The translations under genes were made by a program, and so were the position numbers. The notes below the pieces were generated by a model. It was not told where the DNA came from. It ran no database searches and saw only the letters and a program-made list of their open reading frames with translations. Positions 35,079 through 43,212 of a DNA stretch of 64,000 nt are shown piece by piece. Position 1 is the stretch's first letter, and the number at the start of each line of letters is the position of its first letter. Origin of the DNA: CAYJLW01 sp964370965 (lineage in GTDB: Bacteria; Actinomycetota; Acidimicrobiia; UBA2766); NCBI GenBank assembly GCA_964370965.1, contig CAYJLW010000001.1, positions 62,001 to 126,000 on the forward strand, written 5' to 3'.

Positions 35079-35978
35079 CTACGCGGTGAAGAGAGTCCCC
35101 CCGCCGGCGGCTTTGGCCCGGTTGATGGCGACCGAGACGCGGCGCACGACCTGCTCGGAGCCCTCGCCGGCGAACTCGCCCACCCCGGCGGAGGCGGCGA
35201 GGGTGATCCGTTGGCCGCCCGGGACCTCGACGGTGGCGGAGCCGATCACGGCGAGGATGCGCCGCATGGCCTTCACCCCGCCTGTGAGGTCGGTGCCGGG
35301 CATGATGGCGCAGAAGCGGTCGCCGCTCACGCGCCCCAGGAGATCGGTCTCGCGGAGCTCGTGGCGGACGATCTGGGCGAAGCGGCGCAGGCCGGCGTCG
35401 GCGGCGAGCTCGCCCACGGCGGAGCGGACCCGGTCGTAGTTGTCGAGGTCTATGAGGGCGTAGCCCCCCGGGGTGCCGTAGCGGCGGGTGCGCGAGACCT
35501 CGTAGTCGAGCCGGGCGGCGGCGGCGGGACCCGTGAGCGCGCCCGTGAGCTCGTCGAGCTCGGTGTGGTGGCGAACCACCTCGACGCGCTCGAGTATCCC
35601 GTTCACGAGCGCCTTCAGCTCGTTGGCGTCCCAAGGGGGTTCCAGGACGCTCTCGACGCCGGCCTGCAGGAGGTCGAGGCGGCTGTCGTTGCCCGAGGAC
35701 ACGATTATCACGGGCAACAGCGCCCGGTGGGGAGGGGTCTTGATGCGCCGGAAAGTCGAGAGCAGGTCACCACCGAAGATGTCGGCGAGCACCAGTACCG
35801 AGGGGTTGAGGAGGTCGAGGAGCTGCTCGAGCTCCTCCGGGGTGCTCGGCGAGGACAGGTAGACCTGGCACCCGAGGGCCTCGAGCGCCTTGGCGAACGA
35901 CGTGTCCTGGAGGGCGCTGTTGCCCACCATGAGCACGCGGTTCGGCTTGCTGATCGTGTTCGAGCCCGATTCCGTCAT
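35079..35978 (-). CDS. Degenerate receiver plus degenerate GGDEF protein
   Basis: A 299-residue two-domain signalling protein. The N-terminal receiver-like domain (about 15-130) lacks the usual acidic pair (VGNSALQD) but keeps an Asp in VLADIFGG. The C-terminal GGDEF domain (about 145-299) has DELTGALTG and LIDLDNYD, while the catalytic signature reads SGDRF instead of GGDEF. It is therefore probably not an active diguanylate cyclase; it may bind nucleotide or partner proteins. ATG 35978 follows GGAGG at a long distance; an earlier GTG is possible. Divergent from pdtaS. Confidence 0.8.
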   Translation of the reverse strand: MTESGSNTISKPNRVLMVGNSALQDTSFAKALEALGCQVYLSSPSTPEELEQLLDLLNPSVLVLADIFGGDLLSTFRRIKTPPHRALLPVIIVSSGNDSRLDLLQAGVESVLEPPWDANELKALVNGILERVEVVRHHTELDELTGALTGPAAAARLDYEVSRTRRYGTPGGYALIDLDNYDRVRSAVGELAADAGLRRFAQIVRHELRETDLLGRVSGDRFCAIMPGTDLTGGVKAMRRILAVIGSATVEVPGGQRITLAASAGVGEFAGEGSEQVVRRVSVAINRAKAAGGGTLFTA

Positions 35979-36131
35979 TCCGGGTTCCGTCCTCCGTCCT
36001 TTCGGGACGCTGGTGGTCCGCCGCTCCCGGAAAGGCTTCTCGGTGCGGCGACCGGTGTCCTGCGACACATTGTCGCGCTCTCCGAGGTCCGTATCGGCCG
36101 CCGGCCCGGCGGTCATGAGCCGCAGGACCGG

Positions 36132-36137
36132 TACAAT
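36132..36137 (+). promoter_or_regulatory. -10 box candidate for pdtaS
   Basis: TACAAT within the 279-nt divergent spacer would give a leader of about 114 nt before GTG 36258. No clear -35 box is seen. The rest of the spacer (35979-36257) shows no gene. Confidence 0.45.
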
Positions 36138-36257
36138 CCCGGGTTCGCGAGCGTAGAGGAAGCCTGGCGTCGCCGCTGCGGGGCGGTTGCCGGCCCCCGG
36201 GGCTCGCGACCAGCACGCGAGCCAGACCCAGAGGCTCTCACGAGCCAGTGAGGTGCC

Positions 36258-37736
36258 GTGACCACCGTCGCGAATCTTGCCCGCCAGCACGTCGACCTGC
36301 CACCGGTCGTCCTCGACCACCTGCAGCGCCTCGTCGGGGAGTGGGAGATCATCGCCGACCTCTACTTCTCGGACCTGCTCCTGTTCGTGCCCGTGGAGGG
36401 CGCCGGCCGCTACCTGGTGCTCGCCCACGTGCGTCCCACCAACAGCCAGACGATCTACCGGGAGGACCCTGTGGGGCGGGTCTTCGCTGCTGCCGACCGG
36501 CCCTGGGTCGCCCAGGCATGGGCGAGCGGCGAGATCATCGGGGGCGACGTGAGCGAGTCGGTGCGCATCGAGCAGCTCCGCGTGGAGGCCGTCCCGGTGC
36601 GCTGTCGCGGCAAGGTCGTGGCTGTCCTGTCCCGTGAGTCCTGGCTCCAGGTCGGCCGCCGGCCCAGCCCGCTCGAGGAGGAGTATGCCGAGGCGGGTGC
36701 CGATCTCGCCCGCATGGTCGCCGACGGGGCCTTCCCGTACCACGCCAGCGGCGCCGTTCTGACGGAGACCGTGCGAGTGGGCGACGGCCTCGTGCGCCTG
36801 GACCACGAGCTCCGCGTCCGCTACGTGTCGCCGAACGCGATCTCGGCCCTGCATCGCCTTCGCATCGTCGATCCCGTCGACGGCCTCACGCCGTCCGAGC
36901 TCGGCGTGGACGACACCGCCATCCGCACCGCGGTGCGCACGGCGACGTCGGCGACCGGGGAGTGGGAGGGCGGGGCCGTGTCGATCCTCATGCTTGCCCT
37001 CCCCATCATCATCGCGGGCCGTCCCAGCGGGGCGATTCTCGTGGTGCGAGACGTCACCGAGCTGCGGCGCCGCGACCGCCTCCTCATGTCCAAGGACGCC
37101 ACGATCCGCGAGATCCACCACCGGGTGAAGAACAACCTGCAGACGATCGCGTCCCTGCTTCGGCTCCAGGCGCGCCGCCTCGAGTCGCGGGAGGCGAAGG
37201 TCGCGCTCGAGGAATCCGTGCGCCGCATCAAGTCGATCGCACTCGTGCACGAGACCCTCGCCCGGGAGGCGGGCGGCATGCTTCCCTTCGACAGCATCCT
37301 GCGACCCCTGGTGCGTGACGTCGAGGAGGGCCTTGTCGGGGACCGCCGTATCGCTTTCGAGATCGAAGGCGACGCCGGGATCCTTCCCGCGGCCGTGGCC
37401 ACTCCGCTCGCCGTTGTGCTCACCGAGCTGTTGCAGAACACGGTCGAGCACGGATACCCGGAGGATGACGCCGAGACCTCAGGGACCGTCCACGTCGAGA
37501 TCGTGCGCGGCACGCGTCGCATGACGGTGGACGTCATCGACGACGGGGTCGGCTTCGGACCGGGCTTCTCCCTCGAGGAGCACGCGAACCTCGGTCTCCA
37601 GATCGTGCGCGGTCTCGTGCAGGCCGAGCTCGAGGGCACTCTCGGTGTCGCCAGCGGGGCGACGGTCGGCGCCCATGTCCGCATCGAGTTCCCGCTACCC
37701 ACGGTCACGGACGCGATCGACTCCACATCCCTCTGA
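36258..37736 (+). CDS. pdtaS: PdtaS-type sensor histidine kinase
   Basis: A 492-residue cytosolic kinase: an N-terminal GAF-like domain of the His_kinase_N family (about 1-150), a PAS domain (about 170-275), the HisKA_2 box EIHHRVKNNLQT with the phosphoacceptor at His287 or His288, and a C-terminal ATPase (LTELLQNTVEHGY, DDGVGFG). There is no transmembrane helix. Length and order match PdtaS (Rv3220c), which phosphorylates the RNA-binding antiterminator PdtaR; that partner gene is not here. As in mycobacteria, whiB1 lies next to it. Confidence 0.9.
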   Translation: MTTVANLARQHVDLPPVVLDHLQRLVGEWEIIADLYFSDLLLFVPVEGAGRYLVLAHVRPTNSQTIYREDPVGRVFAAADRPWVAQAWASGEIIGGDVSESVRIEQLRVEAVPVRCRGKVVAVLSRESWLQVGRRPSPLEEEYAEAGADLARMVADGAFPYHASGAVLTETVRVGDGLVRLDHELRVRYVSPNAISALHRLRIVDPVDGLTPSELGVDDTAIRTAVRTATSATGEWEGGAVSILMLALPIIIAGRPSGAILVVRDVTELRRRDRLLMSKDATIREIHHRVKNNLQTIASLLRLQARRLESREAKVALEESVRRIKSIALVHETLAREAGGMLPFDSILRPLVRDVEEGLVGDRRIAFEIEGDAGILPAAVATPLAVVLTELLQNTVEHGYPEDDAETSGTVHVEIVRGTRRMTVDVIDDGVGFGPGFSLEEHANLGLQIVRGLVQAELEGTLGVASGATVGAHVRIEFPLPTVTDAIDSTSL

Positions 37737-37859
37737 CGAGGGCCCGCCCGGGAGGGGTGCGTTCCCGACCGTCGATGCAGGGCCTCTGCTGGCACGAGGC
37801 GCCGCCGAACCGGAGCAAGGCCGAGGGGCCGGCTTCGCGGGCCGTGGACGGCCCCTCGG

Positions 37860-37970
37860 CGATGGTGGGCTACTCGCAAGGCCGGGCTTTGCCCGGCCGG
37901 AACGGAGCGAGGCTCGGACGGTGGCCGCGTCGGATGGGGGAGTTCGAGGAGGGACGGGTCCCCCCTCGAA
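37860..37970 (+). repeat. 110-bp repeat family, divergent copy, with terminator hairpin
   Basis: It shares the GCCCGGCCGGAACGG core and the final GAGTTCGAGG...CCCCTCGAA hairpin (37943-37970) with the copies at 16456 and 53081, but the middle has diverged. A further long inverted repeat (CCGAGGGGCCG and CGGCCCCTCGG) lies just upstream near 37822-37860. It separates the convergent pdtaS and whiB1 genes and probably ends both transcripts. Confidence 0.55.
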
Positions 37971-37973
37971 GGA

Positions 37974-38270
37974 TCAGGCGCTGCGGCGCTGGCGGGCGAG
38001 CCAGCTCTTGCGGAGCTTGCGGCGCTCTTCCTCTGAGGTGCCGCCCCACACGCCCGACTCCTGGTTGGTCGTCAGGGCGTAGTCGAGGCACTCTCCCCGG
38101 ACCTCGCAGAGGCGGCAGATGGCCTTGGCGGCCTCGATCTGCTCGAGTGCGGGGCCGGTGGTCCCGACGGGGAAGAAGAGATCGGGGTCGGTGTCACGAC
38201 AGGCGGATTCAAGGCGCCATTCGCGGTACGCGATCGGATCGGTCTCAATTGGTCGTTCCAGGGTCTGCAA
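37974..38270 (-). CDS. whiB1: WhiB1-like iron-sulfur transcription factor
   Basis: A 98-residue WhiB protein. Four cysteines (Cys24, Cys52, Cys55, Cys61; CRLCEVRGEC) bind a [4Fe-4S] cluster, and GVWGG plus a basic tail (RRKLRKSWLARQRR) form the DNA/sigma-binding end. The sequence around DPDLFFPVGTTGPAL is close to WhiB1, an essential nitric-oxide-responsive regulator in mycobacteria. I chose TTG 38270 because AAGGAGGG lies 9 nt upstream and no ATG or GTG fits; ATG 38351 would read through the promoter. A CRP-type palindrome lies about 40 nt upstream. Confidence 0.9.
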   Translation of the reverse strand: MQTLERPIETDPIAYREWRLESACRDTDPDLFFPVGTTGPALEQIEAAKAICRLCEVRGECLDYALTTNQESGVWGGTSEEERRKLRKSWLARQRRSA

Positions 38271-38308
38271 GGTGACCCGCCCTCCTTCTTGTTCTGCCCC
38301 CCGAATAT

Positions 38309-38324
38309 CGTGATTACGTTCACA
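38309..38324. promoter_or_regulatory. CRP-type operator between whiB1 and the GDPD gene
   Basis: CGTGA-TTACGT-TCACA reads TGTGA-N6-TCACG on the whiB1 strand, one base from the CRP consensus TGTGA-N6-TCACA. In M. tuberculosis whiB1 is controlled by the cAMP-dependent CRP (Rv3676) through such a site. Confidence 0.7.
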
Positions 38325-38397
38325 AGGTCGGCGCAAAAAAAAGCCGTTCAAACACCTTGTGCTGGTGGGGTGAACGCACGTGTTACGCTACCGACAC

Positions 38398-38448
38398 ATG
38401 ACGGCCATGTCAATGAATTGTTGCTGGCGCTGCAAATTCCCCGTCTGA
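38398..38448 (+). CDS. Cys-rich leaderless mini-ORF upstream of GDPD gene
   Basis: A 16-codon frame (MTAMSMNCCWRCKFPV) begins 8 nt after TACGCT (38384-38389), so transcription should start at its ATG. It ends 11 nt before the glycerophosphodiesterase ATG. Three cysteine codons close to its end resemble the Cys-rich leader peptides that act as cysteine-sensing attenuators in mycobacteria. Whether it is translated or regulates anything is unproven. Confidence 0.45.
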   Translation: MTAMSMNCCWRCKFPV

Positions 38449-38459
38449 GCTGCCCTTTC

Positions 38460-39269
38460 ATGTCGATCTTCCCGCCCCGCCGGTGCTCCGTGGTCGCGCA
38501 CAGAGGCGCCTCCGCCGCGGCACCCGAGAACACGCTGGTGGCCTTCGAAGCGGCGGCGGCCGCAGGCGCCGACGCTGTGGAACTGGACGTCCGCCGCACC
38601 CGAGACGACGCCGTCGTCGTGCTCCACGACGAGCGTCTCGAGCGCACCACGCAACTCTCGGGACCGGTGGGAACGATGAACGCCGCCGAGGTGCGCCGGG
38701 CGGACGCCGGGTGGCGTTTCGTCGATTCCGTCGGCGGGCACGCCTTCCGCGACCGCGGGATCGGGATCCCGACTCTTGAGGAGGCCCTGGACTGCTGCGC
38801 GCGGCACGTTCTCGCCGTGAACGTCGAGATCAAGAACATCCCCGGGCGCGAGGGCTTCGACCCGGCATGCACGCTCGCCCGCCGCGTGGCGTCGCTCGTC
38901 GCCGAGCGCCGTGAAGCTGACCGGGTCGTCCTGTCCTCGTTCAACCTCCTCGACCTCCACGCCGTTCGCGAGGTCGCCCCCCAGGTCGGCGTCGCCTGGC
39001 TGACAGTGGGGACGATGGACCCCAGAGTGGCCCTGGACGTCGTCGTGGAGCAGGGTCTCGGCGGTCTTCACGCCGCCGGCGCAGCGCTGGGCGGTGAGAC
39101 GGCCGCGGTCGTGGCCGGGTTGGCCGAGGCGGCGGGGAAGTGGCTCATGGCCTGGACGGTCGACGACGCCGACAAGATCCGCGCGCTCGCCGCCGCCGGC
39201 GTGGACGCGATCTGCACCAACGAGCCCGCCCTCGCCAGGCATGCCCTGGAGGCGATCGGGCGCACGTGA
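38460..39269 (+). CDS. Glycerophosphodiester phosphodiesterase
   Basis: A 269-residue TIM-barrel GDPD enzyme that splits glycerophosphodiesters into glycerol-3-phosphate and an alcohol. The conserved blocks are present: AHRGAS with PENT at the N-terminus, ELDVRRTRD, LHDERLERTT and NVEIKN, supplying metal and catalytic His/Glu residues. There is no signal peptide, so it is cytosolic. I chose ATG 38460, close to the HRG motif; the frame is open further upstream but no better start exists. It sits behind a Cys-rich mini-ORF. Confidence 0.9.
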   Translation: MSIFPPRRCSVVAHRGASAAAPENTLVAFEAAAAAGADAVELDVRRTRDDAVVVLHDERLERTTQLSGPVGTMNAAEVRRADAGWRFVDSVGGHAFRDRGIGIPTLEEALDCCARHVLAVNVEIKNIPGREGFDPACTLARRVASLVAERREADRVVLSSFNLLDLHAVREVAPQVGVAWLTVGTMDPRVALDVVVEQGLGGLHAAGAALGGETAAVVAGLAEAAGKWLMAWTVDDADKIRALAAAGVDAICTNEPALARHALEAIGRT

Positions 39270-39290
39270 CGTCCAGGCGGCGACGGCGAG

Positions 39291-40484
39291 CTAGAAACGG
39301 TAAGAGAAGCAGCGCTCCGCGAGGGTCCCGATCGCGTAGTGGCGGTAGAGGCCGAAATACATGTTCTTCGTACGGTCGGCCCAGCGGAGGGCCTTGGGGG
39401 CGGCGCAGCGGCGCAGTTCCTGGATGTAGCCGCCCTCGTGGACGGTGTAGAGGGCCCAGGCGCCCGGGTAGTCCTTCGTGGCCGAGACCTCGGCGTGGGG
39501 GACGCGCCCCGTGGCCGGGAAGCGCCGCACACGGTTGCGGTGGGTGTGGCCGGCGAAGAAGCCGTGCACGTTCGGGCGCGTGGAGAAGACGTCGAGCATC
39601 GCAGCGGAGTGGTCGCGGTGGATGCCGAACGAGCGCTTGCGCCTCTTGCGGGGATCCGAGGTGTAGTGGTGGGCGAAGACGAGAGTCGGGGTGGCCTCGT
39701 CTCCGGCGAGTGTGTCTGCGAGGGCTTCCCTCCTCTCGGCGGGGAAGACGCCGCCGTCGCGCCCCGCGTCCACCGTGTCGAGGAGCACGAGGCGGACGCC
39801 GGGGGCTTTCTCGGCCCGGGCGGCGTGGTCGGGCTGACCGAGCGTCAAAAGGCCGTCGACGCCGTTCTGCATGCGGTCGTGGTTGCCGAGCACGACATGG
39901 CAGGGAGCGGCGAGCTCGGCGAGGACCGCTTTGGCGAGCCCGAACTCCTCAGCGCGGCCGTCGCCAGTGAGGTCGCCCTTGACCACGACCGCGTCCACCG
40001 CCGCGGCGTTGACCTCGGCCACGACCGCTTCGTTCATGTACGCCCAGTACGGGGGGTTCTCGTCGGCGGCACGGAAGATCGGGCCCTCGTCGCCCGTGGG
40101 CCCCAGGCCGCAGACCTTCTCGCCCAGATGCAGGTCCGAGAGCGTGGCGAAGGTGCCGAGGCGTTCGCCGGGTGGAGTGCGCAGGGTGCGGAACTCCGCC
40201 GGGAAGAAGAGGGCGTCGGGGTGGGCGAGCTCGCCGCCGGAGCGGATGTCCACGTCGTAGACGGTGTCCGCCTCCAGGCCTTCGACGCGCACGAGGCGCA
40301 CGGCGGACTCCGCCTCGGCGTCCGCGGCGGGCGCGGGAACGATCCTGCGCGCCCCCCCCTCCGCGGGCCGGAGGATGATCTCGGCGTCCTCGGGGGCCGG
40401 AGAGCCCGTGTCGTCGGTGGTGGCGAAGACGAGCGTGAGTGCCGTGTCGGAGACGGAGGAGATCTCCGGGTTCGTGATACCCAT
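39291..40484 (-). CDS. Calcineurin-like metallophosphoesterase with FN3-like N-terminus
   Basis: A 397-residue protein. The N-terminal 100 residues look like a fibronectin III/purple-phosphatase-type beta sandwich (DTALTLVFATTDD, VYDVDIRSGG). The phosphoesterase core has SDLHLG, GDLTGDG, GNHD, FAHHY and GHTHRNR, the full binuclear metal set. There is no signal peptide, so it probably acts in the cytoplasm on nucleotide or phospholipid diesters. ATG lies 8 nt after TACTCT, sharing a divergent promoter with the ligase gene. Confidence 0.87.
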   Translation of the reverse strand: MGITNPEISSVSDTALTLVFATTDDTGSPAPEDAEIILRPAEGGARRIVPAPAADAEAESAVRLVRVEGLEADTVYDVDIRSGGELAHPDALFFPAEFRTLRTPPGERLGTFATLSDLHLGEKVCGLGPTGDEGPIFRAADENPPYWAYMNEAVVAEVNAAAVDAVVVKGDLTGDGRAEEFGLAKAVLAELAAPCHVVLGNHDRMQNGVDGLLTLGQPDHAARAEKAPGVRLVLLDTVDAGRDGGVFPAERREALADTLAGDEATPTLVFAHHYTSDPRKRRKRSFGIHRDHSAAMLDVFSTRPNVHGFFAGHTHRNRVRRFPATGRVPHAEVSATKDYPGAWALYTVHEGGYIQELRRCAAPKALRWADRTKNMYFGLYRHYAIGTLAERCFSYRF

Positions 40485-40492
40485 CGCAGCGA

Positions 40493-40502
40493 AGAGTACC
40501 GT
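40493..40502. promoter_or_regulatory. Overlapping divergent leaderless -10 boxes
   Basis: AGAGTACCGT contains TACTCT on the minus strand (8 nt before ATG 40484) and TACCGT on the plus strand (6 nt before GTG 40509). The two boxes share the central TA, so polymerase can use only one at a time. Confidence 0.65.
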
Positions 40503-40508
40503 CGCCGC

Positions 40509-41516
40509 GTGGCCGATCCCGCTGTTGCGTCCAGGCTCCCGGCGCCCTTTGCGCCCATGCTCGCGGTCGCCGCAGCGGCGGCCTTCGACGACGACGACTG
40601 GGTCTTCGAACCGAAGCTCGACGGCGGGCGCGTTCTGGCCTTCGTGGATCGCGGAACCGTCACGCTGTGGGGCCGGCGGGTCCAGAACCAGACCGCCTGG
40701 TACCCCGAGCTCGCCCGGCTGGGCGCGGCCCTCCCCGGGGCCGAGACGGCGGTCCTCGACGGCGAGGTCGTCTGCGCGGGCGACGACGGGACACCGTCGT
40801 TCTCACGCCTGCAGCACCGGTTCGGCGTCGTGGGCCCGTCCGCAGAGACCCTCGCCGACCACCCCGTGGCCTACGTGGCCTTCGACCTCCTCTGGCTGGA
40901 CGGGGAGGATCTCCGAGGGCTGCCCCTCGAAGAGCGCCGGGTCCGCTGCGACGCCGCCCTTGTGGAGGTCGCCGACCTCGCCCGCGCCCGGGCCGTGCGC
41001 GGGGCCGGGAGGGCCCTCTTCGCGGAGGTCGCCGCCGCCGGTCTTGAGGGTGTCGTGGCGAAGCGCCTCGCATCCCGCTACCGGCCGGGGGTGCGGAGCC
41101 GGGACTGGCTCAAGGTCAAGCTTCACGACGACGTCGACGTGGTGATATGCGGGTGGACGCAAGGCCGGGGGCGGCGGGCCGGGGGCATCGGCTCCCTTGT
41201 CATGGGTGCTCACGACGGCACCGGTCGCCTCGTCCACGTGGGCCAGGTCGGCACGGGCTTCAGCGACGACGACCTCGGCGTGCTCGCCGCCGGCCTCGGC
41301 CCGCTGCGCACGGCGGAGAGCCCCTTCCCGGACGACTGGGACGTCCCCGAGGTCCCTGGCGTCACCTGGGTGCGTCCCGAGGTCGTGGCCGTCGTCCGCC
41401 ACAGGGGATGGGGCGGCGAGGGCCGCCTACGGGCGCCGTCGTTCCTCGGTATCCGCTCCGACAAGGACCCCGAGGAGTGCGTGTTGGAGCCGCCGGAGGC
41501 CCCGGCGGCTACTTGA
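40509..41516 (+). CDS. ATP-dependent DNA ligase, LigD/LigC-type ligase domain
   Basis: A 335-residue stand-alone ligase. The adenylation motif is EPKLDGGR with nucleophile Lys36, followed by LDGEVV, FDLLWLDG, EGVVAKR and WLKVKL, then an OB-fold C-terminus. There is no polymerase or nuclease domain, so it is the minimal LigC-like form. With Ku encoded 0.8 kb away it probably seals ends in non-homologous end joining. GTG 40509 is set by TACCGT 6 nt upstream. The 3' end overlaps the convergent surface-protein gene by 8 nt. Confidence 0.9.
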   Translation: MADPAVASRLPAPFAPMLAVAAAAAFDDDDWVFEPKLDGGRVLAFVDRGTVTLWGRRVQNQTAWYPELARLGAALPGAETAVLDGEVVCAGDDGTPSFSRLQHRFGVVGPSAETLADHPVAYVAFDLLWLDGEDLRGLPLEERRVRCDAALVEVADLARARAVRGAGRALFAEVAAAGLEGVVAKRLASRYRPGVRSRDWLKVKLHDDVDVVICGWTQGRGRRAGGIGSLVMGAHDGTGRLVHVGQVGTGFSDDDLGVLAAGLGPLRTAESPFPDDWDVPEVPGVTWVRPEVVAVVRHRGWGGEGRLRAPSFLGIRSDKDPEECVLEPPEAPAAT

Positions 41517-42240
41517 CGGCTTTCACCGGGGAGAAGGCCACGAGAGCGGCTCCGGTGAGGGCGAGGGCCATCGCCACCGCCAGCCACGGCGCCGGGTCGT
41601 AGCCCGTCGCGGGCAGCGTGCCGGCGCCGGTGCTCGACACGGTGGTACCAGCCACGCCGGATGTCGCCGTGGGTGTGGGTGTCGGGGTGGGGTTGTTGCA
41701 CGGCGGCGAGTCCGGCTGGTCGTACTGCATGCCGTCGATGATGTTGTTGAAGCCGAGTTGGTCCCACCCGGTGTCGAGCAGCTTCGGGATCACGGTACCC
41801 CCGCGGAAGAAGTCCACCTGGGAGGCGCACACCTTCTCGGCGGACGTGGGGAGTTGGACCTCCCAGTGGTACTCGCCCGGAGCCTGGAGCGTCTTGATGT
41901 CGTACTTGTACAGCGTCTGATTCGTGGGCCAGTGGCTGCCGTCGTCCTTGACGAAGACGGCCAACTGGACGGCGAGTGGGTCAGCGATCTCCGTACCGAG
42001 CACGCAGTCGACGGAAGCGGTCGTTCCGCTGACCTTGATCCACTTGCCCCGTTCCCAGCGCGCACCGCCGAGCTCGAGGCAGTCGAGCGAGGGAGTGGCG
42101 CTCGGGGTGGCCGAGGGGGTGGGGGAGGGCGACGAATCCTCCGCCGCCGCGGGCGCGGCCAGACAAGCGACTACCGCGAGGGCGCCGGCAAGTGCGCGTA
42201 TCGCGCGGATCGGGCTCGAAAGTGTCGTTCTCAACACCAT
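41509..42240 (-). CDS. Cell-wall-anchored surface protein with LPATG sorting signal
   Basis: A 243-residue secreted protein: a signal peptide (ALAGALAVVACLAAPAAA), a Pro/Ser/Thr linker, an extracellular domain with four cysteines (about 50-185), a PTPTPTPT linker, and a C-terminal sortase motif LPATG (209-213) followed by a hydrophobic helix and a short Lys-containing tail. The ectodomain matches no family I know. No sortase gene is in the window. It sits between the ligase and Ku genes with no evident functional link to them. Confidence 0.82.
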   Translation of the reverse strand: MVLRTTLSSPIRAIRALAGALAVVACLAAPAAAEDSSPSPTPSATPSATPSLDCLELGGARWERGKWIKVSGTTASVDCVLGTEIADPLAVQLAVFVKDDGSHWPTNQTLYKYDIKTLQAPGEYHWEVQLPTSAEKVCASQVDFFRGGTVIPKLLDTGWDQLGFNNIIDGMQYDQPDSPPCNNPTPTPTPTATSGVAGTTVSSTGAGTLPATGYDPAPWLAVAMALALTGAALVAFSPVKAVK

Positions 42241-42342
42241 AGGTCTTCGCCCATATTGGCACTTCTCCTGCCCGGATGTGCGAATCCCCCGACGGGTGGC
42301 GACGACGGGGCCGTAGACACCCGACCCGTGCCCGCTCTCGCC

Positions 42343-43161
42343 TCAGCTCCCGGTGTCGGCCTGGCGGTCGTCTCTGCCCTCTCGCGCCCGGGCCCGCGCC
42401 ACGGAAGCCTGCAGCGCCTCCATGAGGTCGACGATCTTGCCCGCCGGTGCCGCTGCCGGGGCCAGGACCGCCTCTCCGGCGAGCTTGGCGTCGACGGCGG
42501 CGAGGATGCGTTCCCGGGTCTCGTCGTGGAAGCGCTCCGGCTCGAAGTGACCGGCGGTCGCCTCCACCAGTTGGCGGGCCATGGCGCGTTCGGCCTCCGT
42601 GATCTCCGTCTCGCGCCCGGCGCCCTCGACGTCAGGCACCCGGATCTCGTCGGGCCAGAACATCGTCTCGAGGACGAACACGGCATCGCGGAGACGCAGG
42701 GTGGCGACGTACTGCTTTTCCCGGATCGCCATCCGGCACAGCGCCACGAGGCCGGACTCGGCGAGGGTCTCCGCGAGGAGCCGGTAGGCCTTCAGGGCGC
42801 CTTCGTCCTCGGGGCCGAGGTAGTACGACTTCCGGTAGTAGATGGGATCGACCTCGGCGAGGGGCACGAACGCCACGATGTCTATCGTCCGTGACGACTC
42901 CCCGTGGAGCTCGGCGAGCTCGTCGTCCGCGAACGTGACGTAGCGCCCCTTGCCCACCTCGTAGCCGCGGATGATCTCCTCGGGCGGCACCGGGCCGGCG
43001 TCCTCCTGGCCCTCCGCCACCTTCTGGTAGCGGATCCGGGCGCCGTCGGCGGCGCGGAGCTGGTGGAAACGAACCGACTTCTCCTCGGTCGCCGAGTACA
43101 TGGCGACCGGTATCGTCACCAGCCCGAAGCTGATGGTTCCTTTCCACAACGCTCTTGCCAC
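42343..43161 (-). CDS. ku: Ku homodimer protein for non-homologous end joining
   Basis: A 272-residue prokaryotic Ku. It has the core ring domain (ALWKGTISFGLVTIPV, then IYYRKSYYLGPE and CRMAIREKQYVATLR) and a short basic C-terminal extension (VARARAREGRDDR) that recruits ligase. It binds DNA double-strand ends. GTG 43161 is set by TAGCAT 6 nt upstream, a leaderless layout. The nearby ATP ligase is the natural partner. No LigD polymerase module is present in the window. Confidence 0.95.
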   Translation of the reverse strand: MARALWKGTISFGLVTIPVAMYSATEEKSVRFHQLRAADGARIRYQKVAEGQEDAGPVPPEEIIRGYEVGKGRYVTFADDELAELHGESSRTIDIVAFVPLAEVDPIYYRKSYYLGPEDEGALKAYRLLAETLAESGLVALCRMAIREKQYVATLRLRDAVFVLETMFWPDEIRVPDVEGAGRETEITEAERAMARQLVEATAGHFEPERFHDETRERILAAVDAKLAGEAVLAPAAAPAGKIVDLMEALQASVARARAREGRDDRQADTGS

Positions 43162-43212
43162 ACCGACATGCTATGAGCGCTGCGGGAGGCTTGGTCACCG
43201 CTGGGGGACGTC

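Noticed and set aside
40509..41516. Complete LigD with polymerase and nuclease modules
   Set aside because: Only the adenylation and OB-fold domains are present, and the start is fixed by a promoter box right before it.
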